34,087 bases of DNA from Vicingus serpentipes (GCA_024103385.1 JAGFIT010000080.1:1-34087), one strand, 5' to 3'. Positions 9,036 to 18,322 are shown, numbered from the stretch's first letter. A program made the numbers and translations. The notes: a model not told the origin generated them from the letters alone.

Positions 9036-9974
9036 CTATGATACCACAAAATAGATGTATATACAATACGATGCAAATAAAATAGCACCACTTAATCTTC
9101 CTATTCTATTTTTAACCGCCATTAACGGGAACAATAAAAGAGCAATTCCTAACATCCAAAAGACATCATTCTGCATGACCTGATCACTTATTGGTATTTC
9201 TTTTATAAGTGATGTTATTCCTAAAACAGCCATCAAATTAAATATATTAGAACCTATTAAGTTCCCTACTGATATATCCGTTTGTTTTTTTAAAGCGGCC
9301 ATAACCGAAGTTATTAATTCTGGTATACTTGTCCCAAAAGCTATAATCGTTACTCCTATTATATGCTCTGTAACTCCAAAATTGGTAGCAATATCTACTG
9401 CTCCATTCAGTAACCATTTCGCTCCAAAAGTTAAGCCAACTATTCCTATCAGTATATATATAATACTTTTCGGCAAATTTAGCTTTGCATCTTCTTCCAA
9501 ATCAACATCATCTATGAGGGCTGATTTGTTGTCCCTCATAGATTTCCAGAACAAATAAAAATTAAAAGTAACCAATCCTAGAACATATATCAAGCCCTCC
9601 CACCAATCAAAGTTCCTATTTAACCCAAATAAATAGAAAAGAACGGACGCCAACAGCATGATTGGCCAATCCAATGTTTTTGTTGTTCTATTTATGGCAA
9701 TAGGCAACAACATCGTAGATAAACCTAATACCAATGCAAGATTAGCTATATTAGAACCTAAAACATTTCCTATTGCCAATTCTGGGTGTCCATCAATGGC
9801 AGCTCTAATACTCACTAATAATTCTGGAGCTGATGTTCCAGTTGAAACGATAGTCATACCTATGACTAAAGGTGATATTTTAAATTTTAATGCTAAACCA
9901 ACAGCTCCTCTAACTAATAGCTCTCCCGCAACAACAAGTACAATTAATCCAATTATTAAAAGTACGTACTCCAT
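9036..9974 (-). CDS. yrbG: Calcium/sodium antiporter (CaCA, YrbG-like)
   Basis: A 312-residue inner membrane exchanger with the internal duplication typical of the Ca2+/cation antiporter superfamily. The alpha-1 repeat is GTSAPELLVS (46-55) followed by GNVLGSNIANLALVLG (69-84). The alpha-2 repeat is GTSIPEL (214-220) followed by GNLIGSNIFNL (237-247). The acidic residues of both GTSxPEL motifs, which bind the ion in this family, are intact. The length matches YrbG-type proteins. Its ATG at 9974 overlaps the tatA stop as TAATG, which points to translational coupling. It is unlikely to be anything other than a CaCA exchanger, but the ion preference is inferred from the family. Confidence 0.9.
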   Translation of the reverse strand: MEYVLLIIGLIVLVVAGELLVRGAVGLALKFKISPLVIGMTIVSTGTSAPELLVSIRAAIDGHPELAIGNVLGSNIANLALVLGLSTMLLPIAINRTTKTLDWPIMLLASVLFYLFGLNRNFDWWEGLIYVLGLVTFNFYLFWKSMRDNKSALIDDVDLEEDAKLNLPKSIIYILIGIVGLTFGAKWLLNGAVDIATNFGVTEHIIGVTIIAFGTSIPELITSVMAALKKQTDISVGNLIGSNIFNLMAVLGITSLIKEIPISDQVMQNDVFWMLGIALLLFPLMAVKNRIGRLSGAILFASYCIYIYFVVS

Positions 9975-10357
9975 TAAGTATTGTCTTTTTTTAATTGGTC
10001 TGATGATTCAAAAAGGTTACCACCTCTTTTTACCGTATTTTCTACACTTTCTTTCTCTTCTTTATTTTCCTTCTGTACTGTTTTCTCCTCTGATGAATTT
10101 GATATTGGTTCATCTTTCATCAAATCTTTCATTTGCTTTTTTATATCCACAGCATCTTTTATCTCTGAAATGGGGTTAGCATTTCCTTTAATTTCTCTTT
10201 GAATATCATTGGTTGCATTTTTTAATTCTTGCATCCCTTTCCCTAGAGCTCTAGCTAATTCTGGAATTTTTTTAGCTCCAAAAAACATGATGATAACTAA
10301 TACTATAATAAAAAGCTCTCCACCACCGGGCATTCCTAATAGTAAAATATAATTCAT
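9974..10357 (-). CDS. tatA: Twin-arginine translocase TatA/TatE subunit
   Basis: A 127-residue protein with one N-terminal membrane helix (about residues 13-27), the FGAKKIPELARALGKG hinge and amphipathic helix (26-41), and a long charged C-terminal tail rich in Lys and Glu. This is the TatA architecture: oligomers of it form the pore through which folded proteins with twin-arginine signals pass. tatC is not in the window. In this locus it heads a tight minus-strand run with an antiporter, a CAP-domain protein and an MFS transporter. The ATG at 10357 is well supported because the helix starts soon after it. Confidence 0.9.
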   Translation of the reverse strand: MNYILLLGMPGGGELFIIVLVIIMFFGAKKIPELARALGKGMQELKNATNDIQREIKGNANPISEIKDAVDIKKQMKDLMKDEPISNSSEEKTVQKENKEEKESVENTVKRGGNLFESSDQLKKDNT

Positions 10358-10382
10358 ATTATCCTCAAATAAACTATTATTA

Positions 10383-10390
10383 CAAATCTA
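10383..10390 (-). promoter_or_regulatory. Candidate -7 element of tatA operon
   Basis: On the minus strand this reads TAGATTTG, matching TAnnTTTG, about 26 bp before the tatA ATG. A good TTG at the right distance upstream is missing, and that position is occupied by the secDF terminator hairpin. Confidence 0.35.
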
Positions 10391-10392
10391 CT

Positions 10393-10428
10393 AAAAAAGC
10401 CTTTCCCCGTTGTTCGAAGAAAGGCTTT
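10393..10428 (-). terminator. Rho-independent terminator of secDF
   Basis: A perfect 10-bp inverted repeat, aaagcctttc (10396-10405) and gaaaggcttt (10419-10428), with a 13-nt loop. Read on the minus strand it is followed by a run of T (complement of 10393-10398). It lies 24 bp after the secDF stop. Confidence 0.85.
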
Positions 10429-10451
10429 ATCATTTTAATTATAGGTGTTGA

Positions 10452-13400
10452 TTATTTTTTCAACTTATCTGTAGATTTTCCAACAAAATCATACATTACA
10501 GATGATGCAATAAATAACGAAGAGTAAGTACCTACTATTACTCCAATCAACAATGCAAATGCAAATCCTTGAATTACTTCTCCTCCAAAAAAGAAAATCA
10601 TAGCCAATACAAATATGGTACTTAAAGATGTATTTACTGTTCTACTTAATGTGCTATTCAAGGCATTATTAACGATATCACCCATTTGTTGTTTTTTATG
10701 TAAACCTAAAAACTCTCTAATTCTATCAAATACTACCACCGTATCATTGATAGAGTAACCTACAACTGTTAAAATAGCAGCAATAAATGCTTGATCCACT
10801 TCTAAAGAGAAAGGTAAAAATCCGTACAATAAAGAGAAGATTGATAATACAATCAAAACATCGTGGAATAATGCAATCAATGCTCCCATTCCAAACTGCC
10901 ATCTCTTAAATCGAAATACAATGTATAAGAAGATAATGATTAAGGAGAAAATAATTGACATGAATGAATCCCTTTTAATATTATCTGCAATAGTAGGCCC
11001 CACCTTTTGAGAACTCATTAAATGATTTTCACTAAAAGTAGCATAATCAATACCAGCAAGAGTTGAACTTAACCCTTCGTATAATTTTTGTTCAACAATA
11101 TCATCTGCATTTTCTTCATTACTATCAATCATATAGGTAGTAGTAATTTTTACTTGATTGTTATCTCCAAAAGTTTTTACCTCTGGAGCAGTTTCAAACA
11201 AAGGAGTTAAATCTTTTGCTAAATCTACTGTAGATACTTCTTTATCAAAACGAACCACGTAACTTCTACCGCCTTGAAAATCTACTCCATATTGTAGCCC
11301 TCTAGTCACTAATGAACCTATTCCTGCTACAATTACAATACCTGAAAGGATATAAAATTTCTTTCTATTTTTTAAGAATTGAAAGTTGATATTACTAAAA
11401 GCTCCTTTCGTCAACTTTGTCGAAAAAGATAATTTTTTATTGCTGTTTAATTGATATTCAAAAATTAATCGGGTAATAAAAATAGCAGTAAACAATGAAG
11501 TGAAAATACCAATCACCAATGTTTTCGCAAATCCTTCTACTGGACCAGTACCGAAAAACCACAATACAGCTCCTGTTAAAAGAGTAGTTACATTGGCATC
11601 AATAATAGAAGAATACGCAAATTTGTAACCATCTGTTACTGCTAAACGAATTCCTTTTCCTGCTGTAATTTCCTCTCTAATTCTCTCAAAGATAAGAACG
11701 TTTGCATCTACTGACATCCCTATTGTTAAAATAATACCTGCAATACCTGGTAAGGTTAATGCTATTAAAGAAGGCATAGAAGCTAAAATTCCAAAAATGA
11801 AGAACATATTAGCTAATAATGCAATTACAGAAGCAACACCTGCTTTAGAATAGTAAAACACCATGTAAGCCAATACTATTAGTAAAGCAATTGCAAAAGA
11901 CATTAAACCTTTGTTAATTGATTCGTGCCCTAAAGTAGGCCCTACAACTGCTTCTTCAACAATTCGTGCTGGAGCAGGTAATTTACCTGCCTTTAAAATA
12001 TTAGCAATCATTTTTGCTTCTTCTATCTCAAAATCTCCAGAAATGCTTGATTGTCCTCCTGGAATTTCTCCATTTACTGTTGGGAAGCTATATACTAAAT
12101 TGTCCAATGCAATAGCTATTGATTCTCCAATATGGCTTCCTGTTAGTAGTTTCCATTTGTTCGCTCCTTCACCATTCATCGACATAGAAATTTCTGGTGA
12201 TCCTGTAAATTGATCAAACTGTTGAGAAGCATCAATGATTACATCTCCTTCCAAAGCAGCATTTCCATCTCTATTATCAATTTTAATAGCAATTAACTGT
12301 ACCAATCTACCTTCATCATCATATGGTTTTGCTGTCCATAAAAATTTAATGTTTGGAGGAAAAAATGCTTTTACTTCTTTCATTCCCAAATATTTATTCA
12401 CTTTGGCGGTATCTTTAATAGCTGCAATACCAACTACAGGACCTTTTCCATATTCATATTGCTGAGTTTGTTGATTTTGGTAAATAGCAGGACGCATAAC
12501 AGCAAATAAAGGGTGATTCTTTGCATATTCTTCATATGATTGATCTGCGGCAACTGCTGCTGAATCTGTTGAACTAGTATCTCCTGTAGCCAAGTCATCA
12601 AATAAACTAGAAGCATCAGCTTCTGTAGAATCAGTAGTCAATGAATCATCTGCTGTAAGATTCTCTTCCAATTGCTTAGTCGATGCTGTATTTGATGTAT
12701 CTGTTAATGTTGTATCTTCAACAGTAGTACCATTTAATACTTTACCTAGTTTCTCATCTGCTTGAGCTAACATAGGATAAACTTCTTTATTATCCCAAGT
12801 CAACCAAAACTCTAATTTAGCAGTTCCTTGTAACAATTGACGAACTCTCTCTTTATTCTTTACTCCTGGTAACTCTACTAGAATTCTATCTGAACCTGTT
12901 AGTTTTTGAATATTAGGTTGAGCCGCTCCAAACAATCCTATCCTTGTTCTCAGAACATTAAACGATCGTTGAATAGCATCATCTGCTTCTTCTTTTACAA
13001 ATTCCAATACCTCTTTATTGGTAGCATTTGGAGATAATTTATCTTTATTATCCAAAGTGTAAAATATAGCAGAAAGCTTTCCATTTGGATTTGCTTCTTC
13101 ATATGCTTGTCCAAATAAAGTAACAAAATCAGCGGTTGTATTTTGTTGTCTCTTTTTAGCTTCAATCACTGCTTGATTAAAAGCTTGATCTTTACTGAAT
13201 GATGATAAAGCCCTTACTACTTCTTCTACTTGAACCTCTAGAGTTACGTTCATCCCTCCCTTCAAATCCAAGCCCAAGTTTAACATCTTAGTTCTTAAAT
13301 TTCCGTAAGTATAATCTAATACTGGATAAACCACCTCAGATGACATAGAATCTAAATAAGCGAACTCTATATCTGAATTACCATTTGCAAATTCTTTTGC

Positions 13401-13502
13401 ATCATCTTCTACACCCGTTGCAACCCATGTTAATGAAAGTGCATAAATACACCCTAAAGCAAAAAGTATTGTAAACGTTGTTAATAGTCCTTTGTTTTGC
13501 AT
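10452..13502 (-). CDS. secDF: Protein translocase subunit SecDF (fused)
   Basis: A 1016-residue inner membrane protein in which SecD and SecF are joined, as is usual in Bacteroidota. The SecD part shows LGLDLKGGMNVTLEV (about 76-90), the P1 head with GANKWKLLTG, and GMSVDANVLIFERIREE in the membrane region. The SecF part shows GVDFQGGRSYVVRF and GYSINDTVVVFDRIREF. Together they use the proton gradient to pull secretory proteins out of the SecYEG channel on the periplasmic side. Residues about 255-322 are a low-complexity insertion rich in Thr, Ser, Asp and Ala, absent from classical SecD. The gene has its own promoter (13541-13571) and terminator (10393-10428), so it looks monocistronic. Confidence 0.95.
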   Translation of the reverse strand: MQNKGLLTTFTILFALGCIYALSLTWVATGVEDDAKEFANGNSDIEFAYLDSMSSEVVYPVLDYTYGNLRTKMLNLGLDLKGGMNVTLEVQVEEVVRALSSFSKDQAFNQAVIEAKKRQQNTTADFVTLFGQAYEEANPNGKLSAIFYTLDNKDKLSPNATNKEVLEFVKEEADDAIQRSFNVLRTRIGLFGAAQPNIQKLTGSDRILVELPGVKNKERVRQLLQGTAKLEFWLTWDNKEVYPMLAQADEKLGKVLNGTTVEDTTLTDTSNTASTKQLEENLTADDSLTTDSTEADASSLFDDLATGDTSSTDSAAVAADQSYEEYAKNHPLFAVMRPAIYQNQQTQQYEYGKGPVVGIAAIKDTAKVNKYLGMKEVKAFFPPNIKFLWTAKPYDDEGRLVQLIAIKIDNRDGNAALEGDVIIDASQQFDQFTGSPEISMSMNGEGANKWKLLTGSHIGESIAIALDNLVYSFPTVNGEIPGGQSSISGDFEIEEAKMIANILKAGKLPAPARIVEEAVVGPTLGHESINKGLMSFAIALLIVLAYMVFYYSKAGVASVIALLANMFFIFGILASMPSLIALTLPGIAGIILTIGMSVDANVLIFERIREEITAGKGIRLAVTDGYKFAYSSIIDANVTTLLTGAVLWFFGTGPVEGFAKTLVIGIFTSLFTAIFITRLIFEYQLNSNKKLSFSTKLTKGAFSNINFQFLKNRKKFYILSGIVIVAGIGSLVTRGLQYGVDFQGGRSYVVRFDKEVSTVDLAKDLTPLFETAPEVKTFGDNNQVKITTTYMIDSNEENADDIVEQKLYEGLSSTLAGIDYATFSENHLMSSQKVGPTIADNIKRDSFMSIIFSLIIIFLYIVFRFKRWQFGMGALIALFHDVLIVLSIFSLLYGFLPFSLEVDQAFIAAILTVVGYSINDTVVVFDRIREFLGLHKKQQMGDIVNNALNSTLSRTVNTSLSTIFVLAMIFFFGGEVIQGFAFALLIGVIVGTYSSLFIASSVMYDFVGKSTDKLKK

Positions 13503-13540
13503 GTTTTTAAAATTATTCTTCTGTTAAATTTATAAGCCTG

Positions 13541-13571
13541 CAAATATAGAATTTCAAAAGCTATTTATCAA
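13541..13571 (-). promoter_or_regulatory. secDF promoter, TTG-N20-TATATTTG
   Basis: On the minus strand TTG (13569-13571) is followed by 20 bp and TATATTTG (13541-13548), an exact match to the Bacteroidota -33/-7 promoter form. The expected start of transcription near 13535 gives a leader of about 30 nt before the ATG at 13502. Confidence 0.75.
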
Positions 13572-13661
13572 CCAAAATATTCATTAACTTTAAAACACTT
13601 TTTTAGTAGCTTAAATTAACTAATTTTACAATAGTTGTAAGCCTAAAAACAACTCATAATT

Positions 13662-15905
13662 ATGTTTATTTTTAAAAAGAAATACTTCTTCTTACTATTA
13701 TTATTCATTTCTACGGATAGTATTGCCCAGCTAACTTTTACTAGAAACGATAGCATTATTATGATTAACATGAATGGAGATACGTTAAAAAATCCTTTTG
13801 CAGGAGGTTTTAACTCTGTTCAATTTTCAGATATTGACCTCAATATAGATGGATTCAAAGATTTATTCGTTTTTGAAAAAGCAGATGGAAGAATTACTCC
13901 CTTTATTAATGAAGGTATCCCAAACAAAGAAAGCTATATTCATGCTCCTCAATACATCCAAAATTTTCCAGACCTATATGGGTGGGTATTACTAAGAGAT
14001 TATAATTGTGATGGCAAAATGGATATTTTTACCTATGTCTCCGGAGGGGTAGCTGTTTATAAAAACACATCAACCACCTCACTCTCTTTTGAATTACAAA
14101 CTAAATCGATCAAGTCTAAATACACTAATCTTATTAATTTATATGTAAGCTCTGCCGATATTCCTGCAATTGACGATATTGATGGAGATGGAGATTTGGA
14201 TATTCTTACTTTTGGACTTTTTTACCCTAACAGAATAGAGTATCATAAAAATTTATCTAAAGAAACTTACGGCAATTGCGATAGTTTAACTTATGAATTA
14301 AGGAACAACTGCTGGGGGTATTTTTCAGAAAGTAATAGCTCTAATAGTGTCACTTTATTTGACACATGTTCCTTTAATATTGGCTCACCTGAAAGAACTG
14401 GAAAAGAAAACAAACATGCTGGATCCACTCTTTTAACTTTAGATGTTGATGGCAACAACAGTAAAGATTTGGTATTGGGTGATGTCTCTTTCAACAACAT
14501 GACGTTATTGTACAATGGTGATAATTCTATCAACTTAGACTCATCATCCATTATTGCTCAAGACAGTCTTTTTCCTTCGAATAATTTATCTACTAACCCT
14601 GTAGATATTAATGTATTCCCTGCCGGTTTTTATCTGGATGTGAACAATGACAATAAAAAAGATTTAATTGTTACCACTAATTGCTCTGGAGGATGCGAAA
14701 ATAATAATAATGTTTGGTACTATAAAAATAATAACACCACTATCAATCCAGATTTTGATTTACAAACAACCAGCTTTTTACAAGACGGTATGATAGAAGT
14801 GGGAGAAGCCTCTCATCCTGTTTTTTTTGATTACAATGCCGATGGTTTAATGGATATTGTAATTGGTAATTATGGTGACTTTAAGCCAGGAACTAACCCT
14901 ACCAACTACAAAACTTCTTTGTGGCTTTATAAAAACATAGGCACCAACAATACACCTGCTTATCAATTAATTGATTCTGATTATGTCAACATTTCCAGTA
15001 TGAATTTGGACATAGGAGCTAGCCAACCGACACTAAGACTAATCCCTACATTTGGAGATATCGATAATGATGGAGATGAGGATATGATAATTGGAGATTT
15101 TAAAGGGGTCTTGCATTATTTTGAGAATACTGCTGGAGCAGGAAATACAGCCAACTTCACATTAAACACACCACAGTATGCAGGTATTGATATTGGTAAT
15201 TACGCTTCTCCTCAATTGATTGATTTAAACAAAGATTTATTATTGGATTTAGTTATCGGAAAAAGCAACGGATACATCAGCTATTACCAAAACACAGGTA
15301 CATTAACTACACCTTCTTTTACCTTAATTACAGACTCATTAGGTTATGTTAGAACCAAAAGATTCAATGATTTTAACGGGTATAGCACTCCGTTTGTTTT
15401 TGATGACAATGGTAGTTATAAATTGATGGCTGGATCTTATGGTGGGGGTATTTATCTTTATGATAACATTGACGGAAATTTAAGTGGAACTTTTTCAATC
15501 ATTGACTCTATTTACCTTAATATTTGGGAAGGAAGTCATTCCTTTGTGAATCTTGCTGATATAACCAATGATGGAAATTTAGACTTATTGGTCGGTAATT
15601 TCACAGGAGGTGTTGCCTTCTATAAAGGGAGCATTAGCAATACTACCCCAAAACACATTAATCAAACATCACCTATTCAAATATATCCCAACCCTACCAG
15701 TAATATTATTAATATAAACATGGGAAATAACCAATTGAGTAACGCAAGTATAGACGTTATTAATGTGTTAGGAAAAATCATTTACAACAAAGAGGTGTTA
15801 AAACAAGAAGTAACACTCAATTTAAATCACTACCCTAATGGAGTTTATTTTATTCGATTCTCTAATCACATAGGCAGTACCATCTATAAAATAGTTAAGA
15901 ACTAA
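13662..15905 (+). CDS. Secreted FG-GAP/VCBS repeat protein, T9SS cargo
   Basis: A 747-residue exported protein with a signal peptide ending near residue 23 (DSIAQ). The body holds at least eight FG-GAP/VCBS-type repeats with calcium-binding loops, for example DIDGDGDLDILTFG, LDVNNDNKKDLIV, FDYNADGLMDIVIGNYGDF, GDIDNDGDEDMIIGDFKG and ADITNDGNLDLLVGNF, which suggests an integrin-like beta-propeller. The C-terminal 75 residues, from IQIYPNPTSN to KIVKN, are a T9SS type A sorting domain. It is probably a surface or released protein; a catalytic domain is not visible. It is transcribed divergently from secDF across a 159-bp gap, and rlmB follows 57 bp downstream. Confidence 0.85.
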   Translation: MFIFKKKYFFLLLLFISTDSIAQLTFTRNDSIIMINMNGDTLKNPFAGGFNSVQFSDIDLNIDGFKDLFVFEKADGRITPFINEGIPNKESYIHAPQYIQNFPDLYGWVLLRDYNCDGKMDIFTYVSGGVAVYKNTSTTSLSFELQTKSIKSKYTNLINLYVSSADIPAIDDIDGDGDLDILTFGLFYPNRIEYHKNLSKETYGNCDSLTYELRNNCWGYFSESNSSNSVTLFDTCSFNIGSPERTGKENKHAGSTLLTLDVDGNNSKDLVLGDVSFNNMTLLYNGDNSINLDSSSIIAQDSLFPSNNLSTNPVDINVFPAGFYLDVNNDNKKDLIVTTNCSGGCENNNNVWYYKNNNTTINPDFDLQTTSFLQDGMIEVGEASHPVFFDYNADGLMDIVIGNYGDFKPGTNPTNYKTSLWLYKNIGTNNTPAYQLIDSDYVNISSMNLDIGASQPTLRLIPTFGDIDNDGDEDMIIGDFKGVLHYFENTAGAGNTANFTLNTPQYAGIDIGNYASPQLIDLNKDLLLDLVIGKSNGYISYYQNTGTLTTPSFTLITDSLGYVRTKRFNDFNGYSTPFVFDDNGSYKLMAGSYGGGIYLYDNIDGNLSGTFSIIDSIYLNIWEGSHSFVNLADITNDGNLDLLVGNFTGGVAFYKGSISNTTPKHINQTSPIQIYPNPTSNIININMGNNQLSNASIDVINVLGKIIYNKEVLKQEVTLNLNHYPNGVYFIRFSNHIGSTIYKIVKN

Positions 15906-15962
15906 TATAGCTTCTTTAATTTTAGTCACTATCTCTCAGAAAAGTTTCACTAATTTAGCCGT

Positions 15963-16703
15963 ATGAAGGAAAAAGAACATTTAATTTTTGGAATCCGAGC
16001 TATCATTGAAGCCATTAATTCAGGGAAAACCATCGAAAAACTTTACTTGCAAAAAGACATTAATGGTGCATTAATAAGTGATTTGCGTAAGCTAATTAAA
16101 GAGAAAGGAATTGCCGTTAGCCACGTTCCGGTTCAAAAATTAAATAAATTAACACCAGGCAATCACCAAGGTGTTGCTGGATACACCACTCCTATTCAGC
16201 TTTTTGATGTAGAAGATTTAGTAACAAAGCTAATTGAAGAAAAAAAAACACCTTTAATTCTGTTATTAGATGGTATCACAGATGTTAGAAATTTTGGTGC
16301 AATATGTAGAACTGCAGAATGTGCCGGAGTGGATGCCATTGTTATCCCTAACCAAGGTGCTGCTCAAATTAATGGAGATGCCATTAAAACTTCAGCAGGG
16401 GCATTACACCGTATTCCTGTATGTAGAGTTAACAATTTAACAGATACCGTTTTCTTACTAAAAGAACTTAATTTGCAAATTGTAGGTTGTACTGAAAAAG
16501 CCAATAGCAGTATCTACGAAATCGACTTTTCTAGTCCTACTGCAATTATTATGGGAAGTGAGGAAAAAGGTATTTCTAATCAATTGTTAAAATTTTGTGA
16601 TGTTAAAGCCAAAATACCAATGGCAGGAAATATTGCTTCACTCAATGTTTCTGTTGCATCAGGAATTATTCTTTATGAAGCTGTAAAGCAAAGGTCAAAC
16701 TAA
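15963..16703 (+). CDS. rlmB: 23S rRNA (guanosine-2'-O-)-methyltransferase RlmB
   Basis: A 246-residue SpoU/TrmH-class (SPOUT) methyltransferase. An N-terminal RNA-binding domain (about 5-75, LIFGIRAIIEAI) precedes the catalytic domain with its three motifs: NFGAICRTAE (110-119), MGSEEKGIS (197-205) and IPMAGNIASLNVSVASG (218-234). The arrangement matches RlmB, which methylates the 2'-oxygen of G2251 in the peptidyl-transferase P-loop of 23S rRNA using S-adenosylmethionine. Length is normal for the family. Its last 9 bp overlap the convergent gene on the minus strand. The nearest alternative is another TrmH-family 2'-O-methyltransferase; the N-terminal domain favours RlmB. Confidence 0.9.
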   Translation: MKEKEHLIFGIRAIIEAINSGKTIEKLYLQKDINGALISDLRKLIKEKGIAVSHVPVQKLNKLTPGNHQGVAGYTTPIQLFDVEDLVTKLIEEKKTPLILLLDGITDVRNFGAICRTAECAGVDAIVIPNQGAAQINGDAIKTSAGALHRIPVCRVNNLTDTVFLLKELNLQIVGCTEKANSSIYEIDFSSPTAIIMGSEEKGISNQLLKFCDVKAKIPMAGNIASLNVSVASGIILYEAVKQRSN

Positions 16704-18224
16704 TTGTCGAGATTGCTCTTTAACCAACTCTACATAAGGACGTTGCTGAATTTTACTATCTATCCATGTAATAAAACCAAAATAATCCCTTCCTATTTCT
16801 TTATAAGGACCTACTATATCTTTCTTGAACTTGATAAAAGTTTTTCTCAGCTCATCAGGATCATTCACCTTGTTCAACTTTTTAATACCTGCCAAAAACG
16901 TATTTTCAAAATTATAATTACGTTGATTTTTGGTAATATACCTCTTCGTTGATTTTATGGTGTAATTAAGCAAATCATAATTTCCCAACTCATAATGTAT
17001 AATTAGATTAATTAGTCGAGCAAAAGAAAAAATATCTTCTCTTAAGCCTGTTTCAGCACTATTTAAAACATAGTTAATATATTTAAGTGCCATCTTCATA
17101 TCTCCGACCCCAAAATAAGTAGCTGAAATATTGTAATTAAATAATAAGTTAGCTTCTTTGTTTACTTTACCTCCAAACTCTTCTACTCTTTCTAGAATTT
17201 CGGGAATTAATTTATTAATTGAACTTTTGTAGTTGCCTAAGTATAAATTCCGAACTAATTCTCCGTTACTGGAAAAAATAAATAATTTCAATTGGACATC
17301 CATATTTGAGAATCCTTTTCTATCTCTCAAATCTTTCATTTTTTTAATGTATTTCGAACAATTATCCCAATCTCCCATAGCTGTATACTCTATCATCATG
17401 CCATTGAGCGCTTTGATATATCGTTTAGGCAACTCTTGCATAATAAATGGATTATTTTCCATAATGGTTACCACCTTACTAAAATTCTCTAAAGGCAATT
17501 TCGTATTACCATCTCTTTTAGCACATAACGCTTTTATGGAATAGCACGCTGTAGCTGCTTTAGTAGACATTGCTGTCCTTTTACCAATAATAAGAGGGTG
17601 TTTCGCTATTTCATCAACAATTTTACGCTCTTCTTTATTTCTGTAATCTGCTCCCTTCCTAAAGGCATAATTTAATTTAGAATATAACTTTTGATATTCC
17701 GCAATATTTCTCAATTTCTCTGTACACTCCTCTTCTTCTTTAATTAAAAGATTTAAGTCCTTTTTAAAATCTCCCCTCAAAATTTCTTCTTCTGTCAAGC
17801 TTTTTTCCCAATCTATTAAATCCAACAAAAAATAAAATTTTTCATAATCATAAGCTATCTTTTTGGCTTTGCGTACTATTTTAGCACACTCCACATACAA
17901 CGCTTTATCATATAATAATTCTATATTTCTTAGTTGTTCCTGTATAATTGAAGCAGCCGATTTATCCGCATGAAACCCCCTCAAACCTTTAAGTATCAAT
18001 CCATAAAGATGGTTTTTTTCTGATGGTAGATGCTTAATAAAAGTTTCTTTTTTAAAAATAGTTTTTATCTCCTCCTCATCATATTCCTCTTGTTTATCTA
18101 TAACATCAAAAAGTTTAATGTAATTTTTTTCCCCCGATTGTAAAGAAGATATCAATTTGAAATACCGTTTCTCTGATTTGCTTAATGACTTTATTAAGCG
18201 AAACAACTCAGCAGAAGTTTTCAT
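16695..18224 (-). CDS. Uncharacterised helical protein (possible TPR-like)
   Basis: A 509-residue protein I do not recognise. It has no signal peptide and no membrane segment, so it is probably cytoplasmic. The sequence is almost wholly predicted helical and very rich in Lys, Glu and Leu. Paired-helix spacing such as LLFNYNISATYFGVGDMKMALKY, here abbreviated by its core NYNISATYFGVGDMKMAL (about residue 366), looks like a tetratricopeptide unit, and similar Tyr/Ala/Leu patterns occur at about 90-130 and 210-290. The N-terminus (SAELFRLIKSLSKSEKRYFK) is highly charged. TPR-like solenoids usually act as protein-binding scaffolds, but no partner is suggested by the context. It is convergent with rlmB, overlapping it by 9 bp, and has no operon partner. 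Confidence 0.6.
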   Translation of the reverse strand: MKTSAELFRLIKSLSKSEKRYFKLISSLQSGEKNYIKLFDVIDKQEEYDEEEIKTIFKKETFIKHLPSEKNHLYGLILKGLRGFHADKSAASIIQEQLRNIELLYDKALYVECAKIVRKAKKIAYDYEKFYFLLDLIDWEKSLTEEEILRGDFKKDLNLLIKEEEECTEKLRNIAEYQKLYSKLNYAFRKGADYRNKEERKIVDEIAKHPLIIGKRTAMSTKAATACYSIKALCAKRDGNTKLPLENFSKVVTIMENNPFIMQELPKRYIKALNGMMIEYTAMGDWDNCSKYIKKMKDLRDRKGFSNMDVQLKLFIFSSNGELVRNLYLGNYKSSINKLIPEILERVEEFGGKVNKEANLLFNYNISATYFGVGDMKMALKYINYVLNSAETGLREDIFSFARLINLIIHYELGNYDLLNYTIKSTKRYITKNQRNYNFENTFLAGIKKLNKVNDPDELRKTFIKFKKDIVGPYKEIGRDYFGFITWIDSKIQQRPYVELVKEQSRQLV

Positions 18225-18287
18225 AGCAATTCAATAAATAAGTTAGTTAGAGCCCCATAAAAATAATAAATATTTGTAAAAAATCTA

Positions 18288-18322
18288 TTTTAGAAATACT
18301 ATTTTGCTATTTATTACTTTTG
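18288..18322 (+). promoter_or_regulatory. Candidate promoter of M1 peptidase gene
   Basis: TACTTTTG (18315-18322) matches TAnnTTTG, 16 bp before the ATG. A TTTTAG (18288-18293) lies 21 bp upstream in place of the usual TTG, so the upstream element is imperfect. Confidence 0.45.

Noticed and set aside
9658..10179. Open frame of 173 codons on the plus strand opposite the antiporter and tatA
   Set aside because: It is antisense to two well-supported genes and shows no domain or signal of its own.
11911..12616. Several open frames opposite or shifted within secDF
   Set aside because: They are shadows of the secDF coding sequence, with no independent start or family match.
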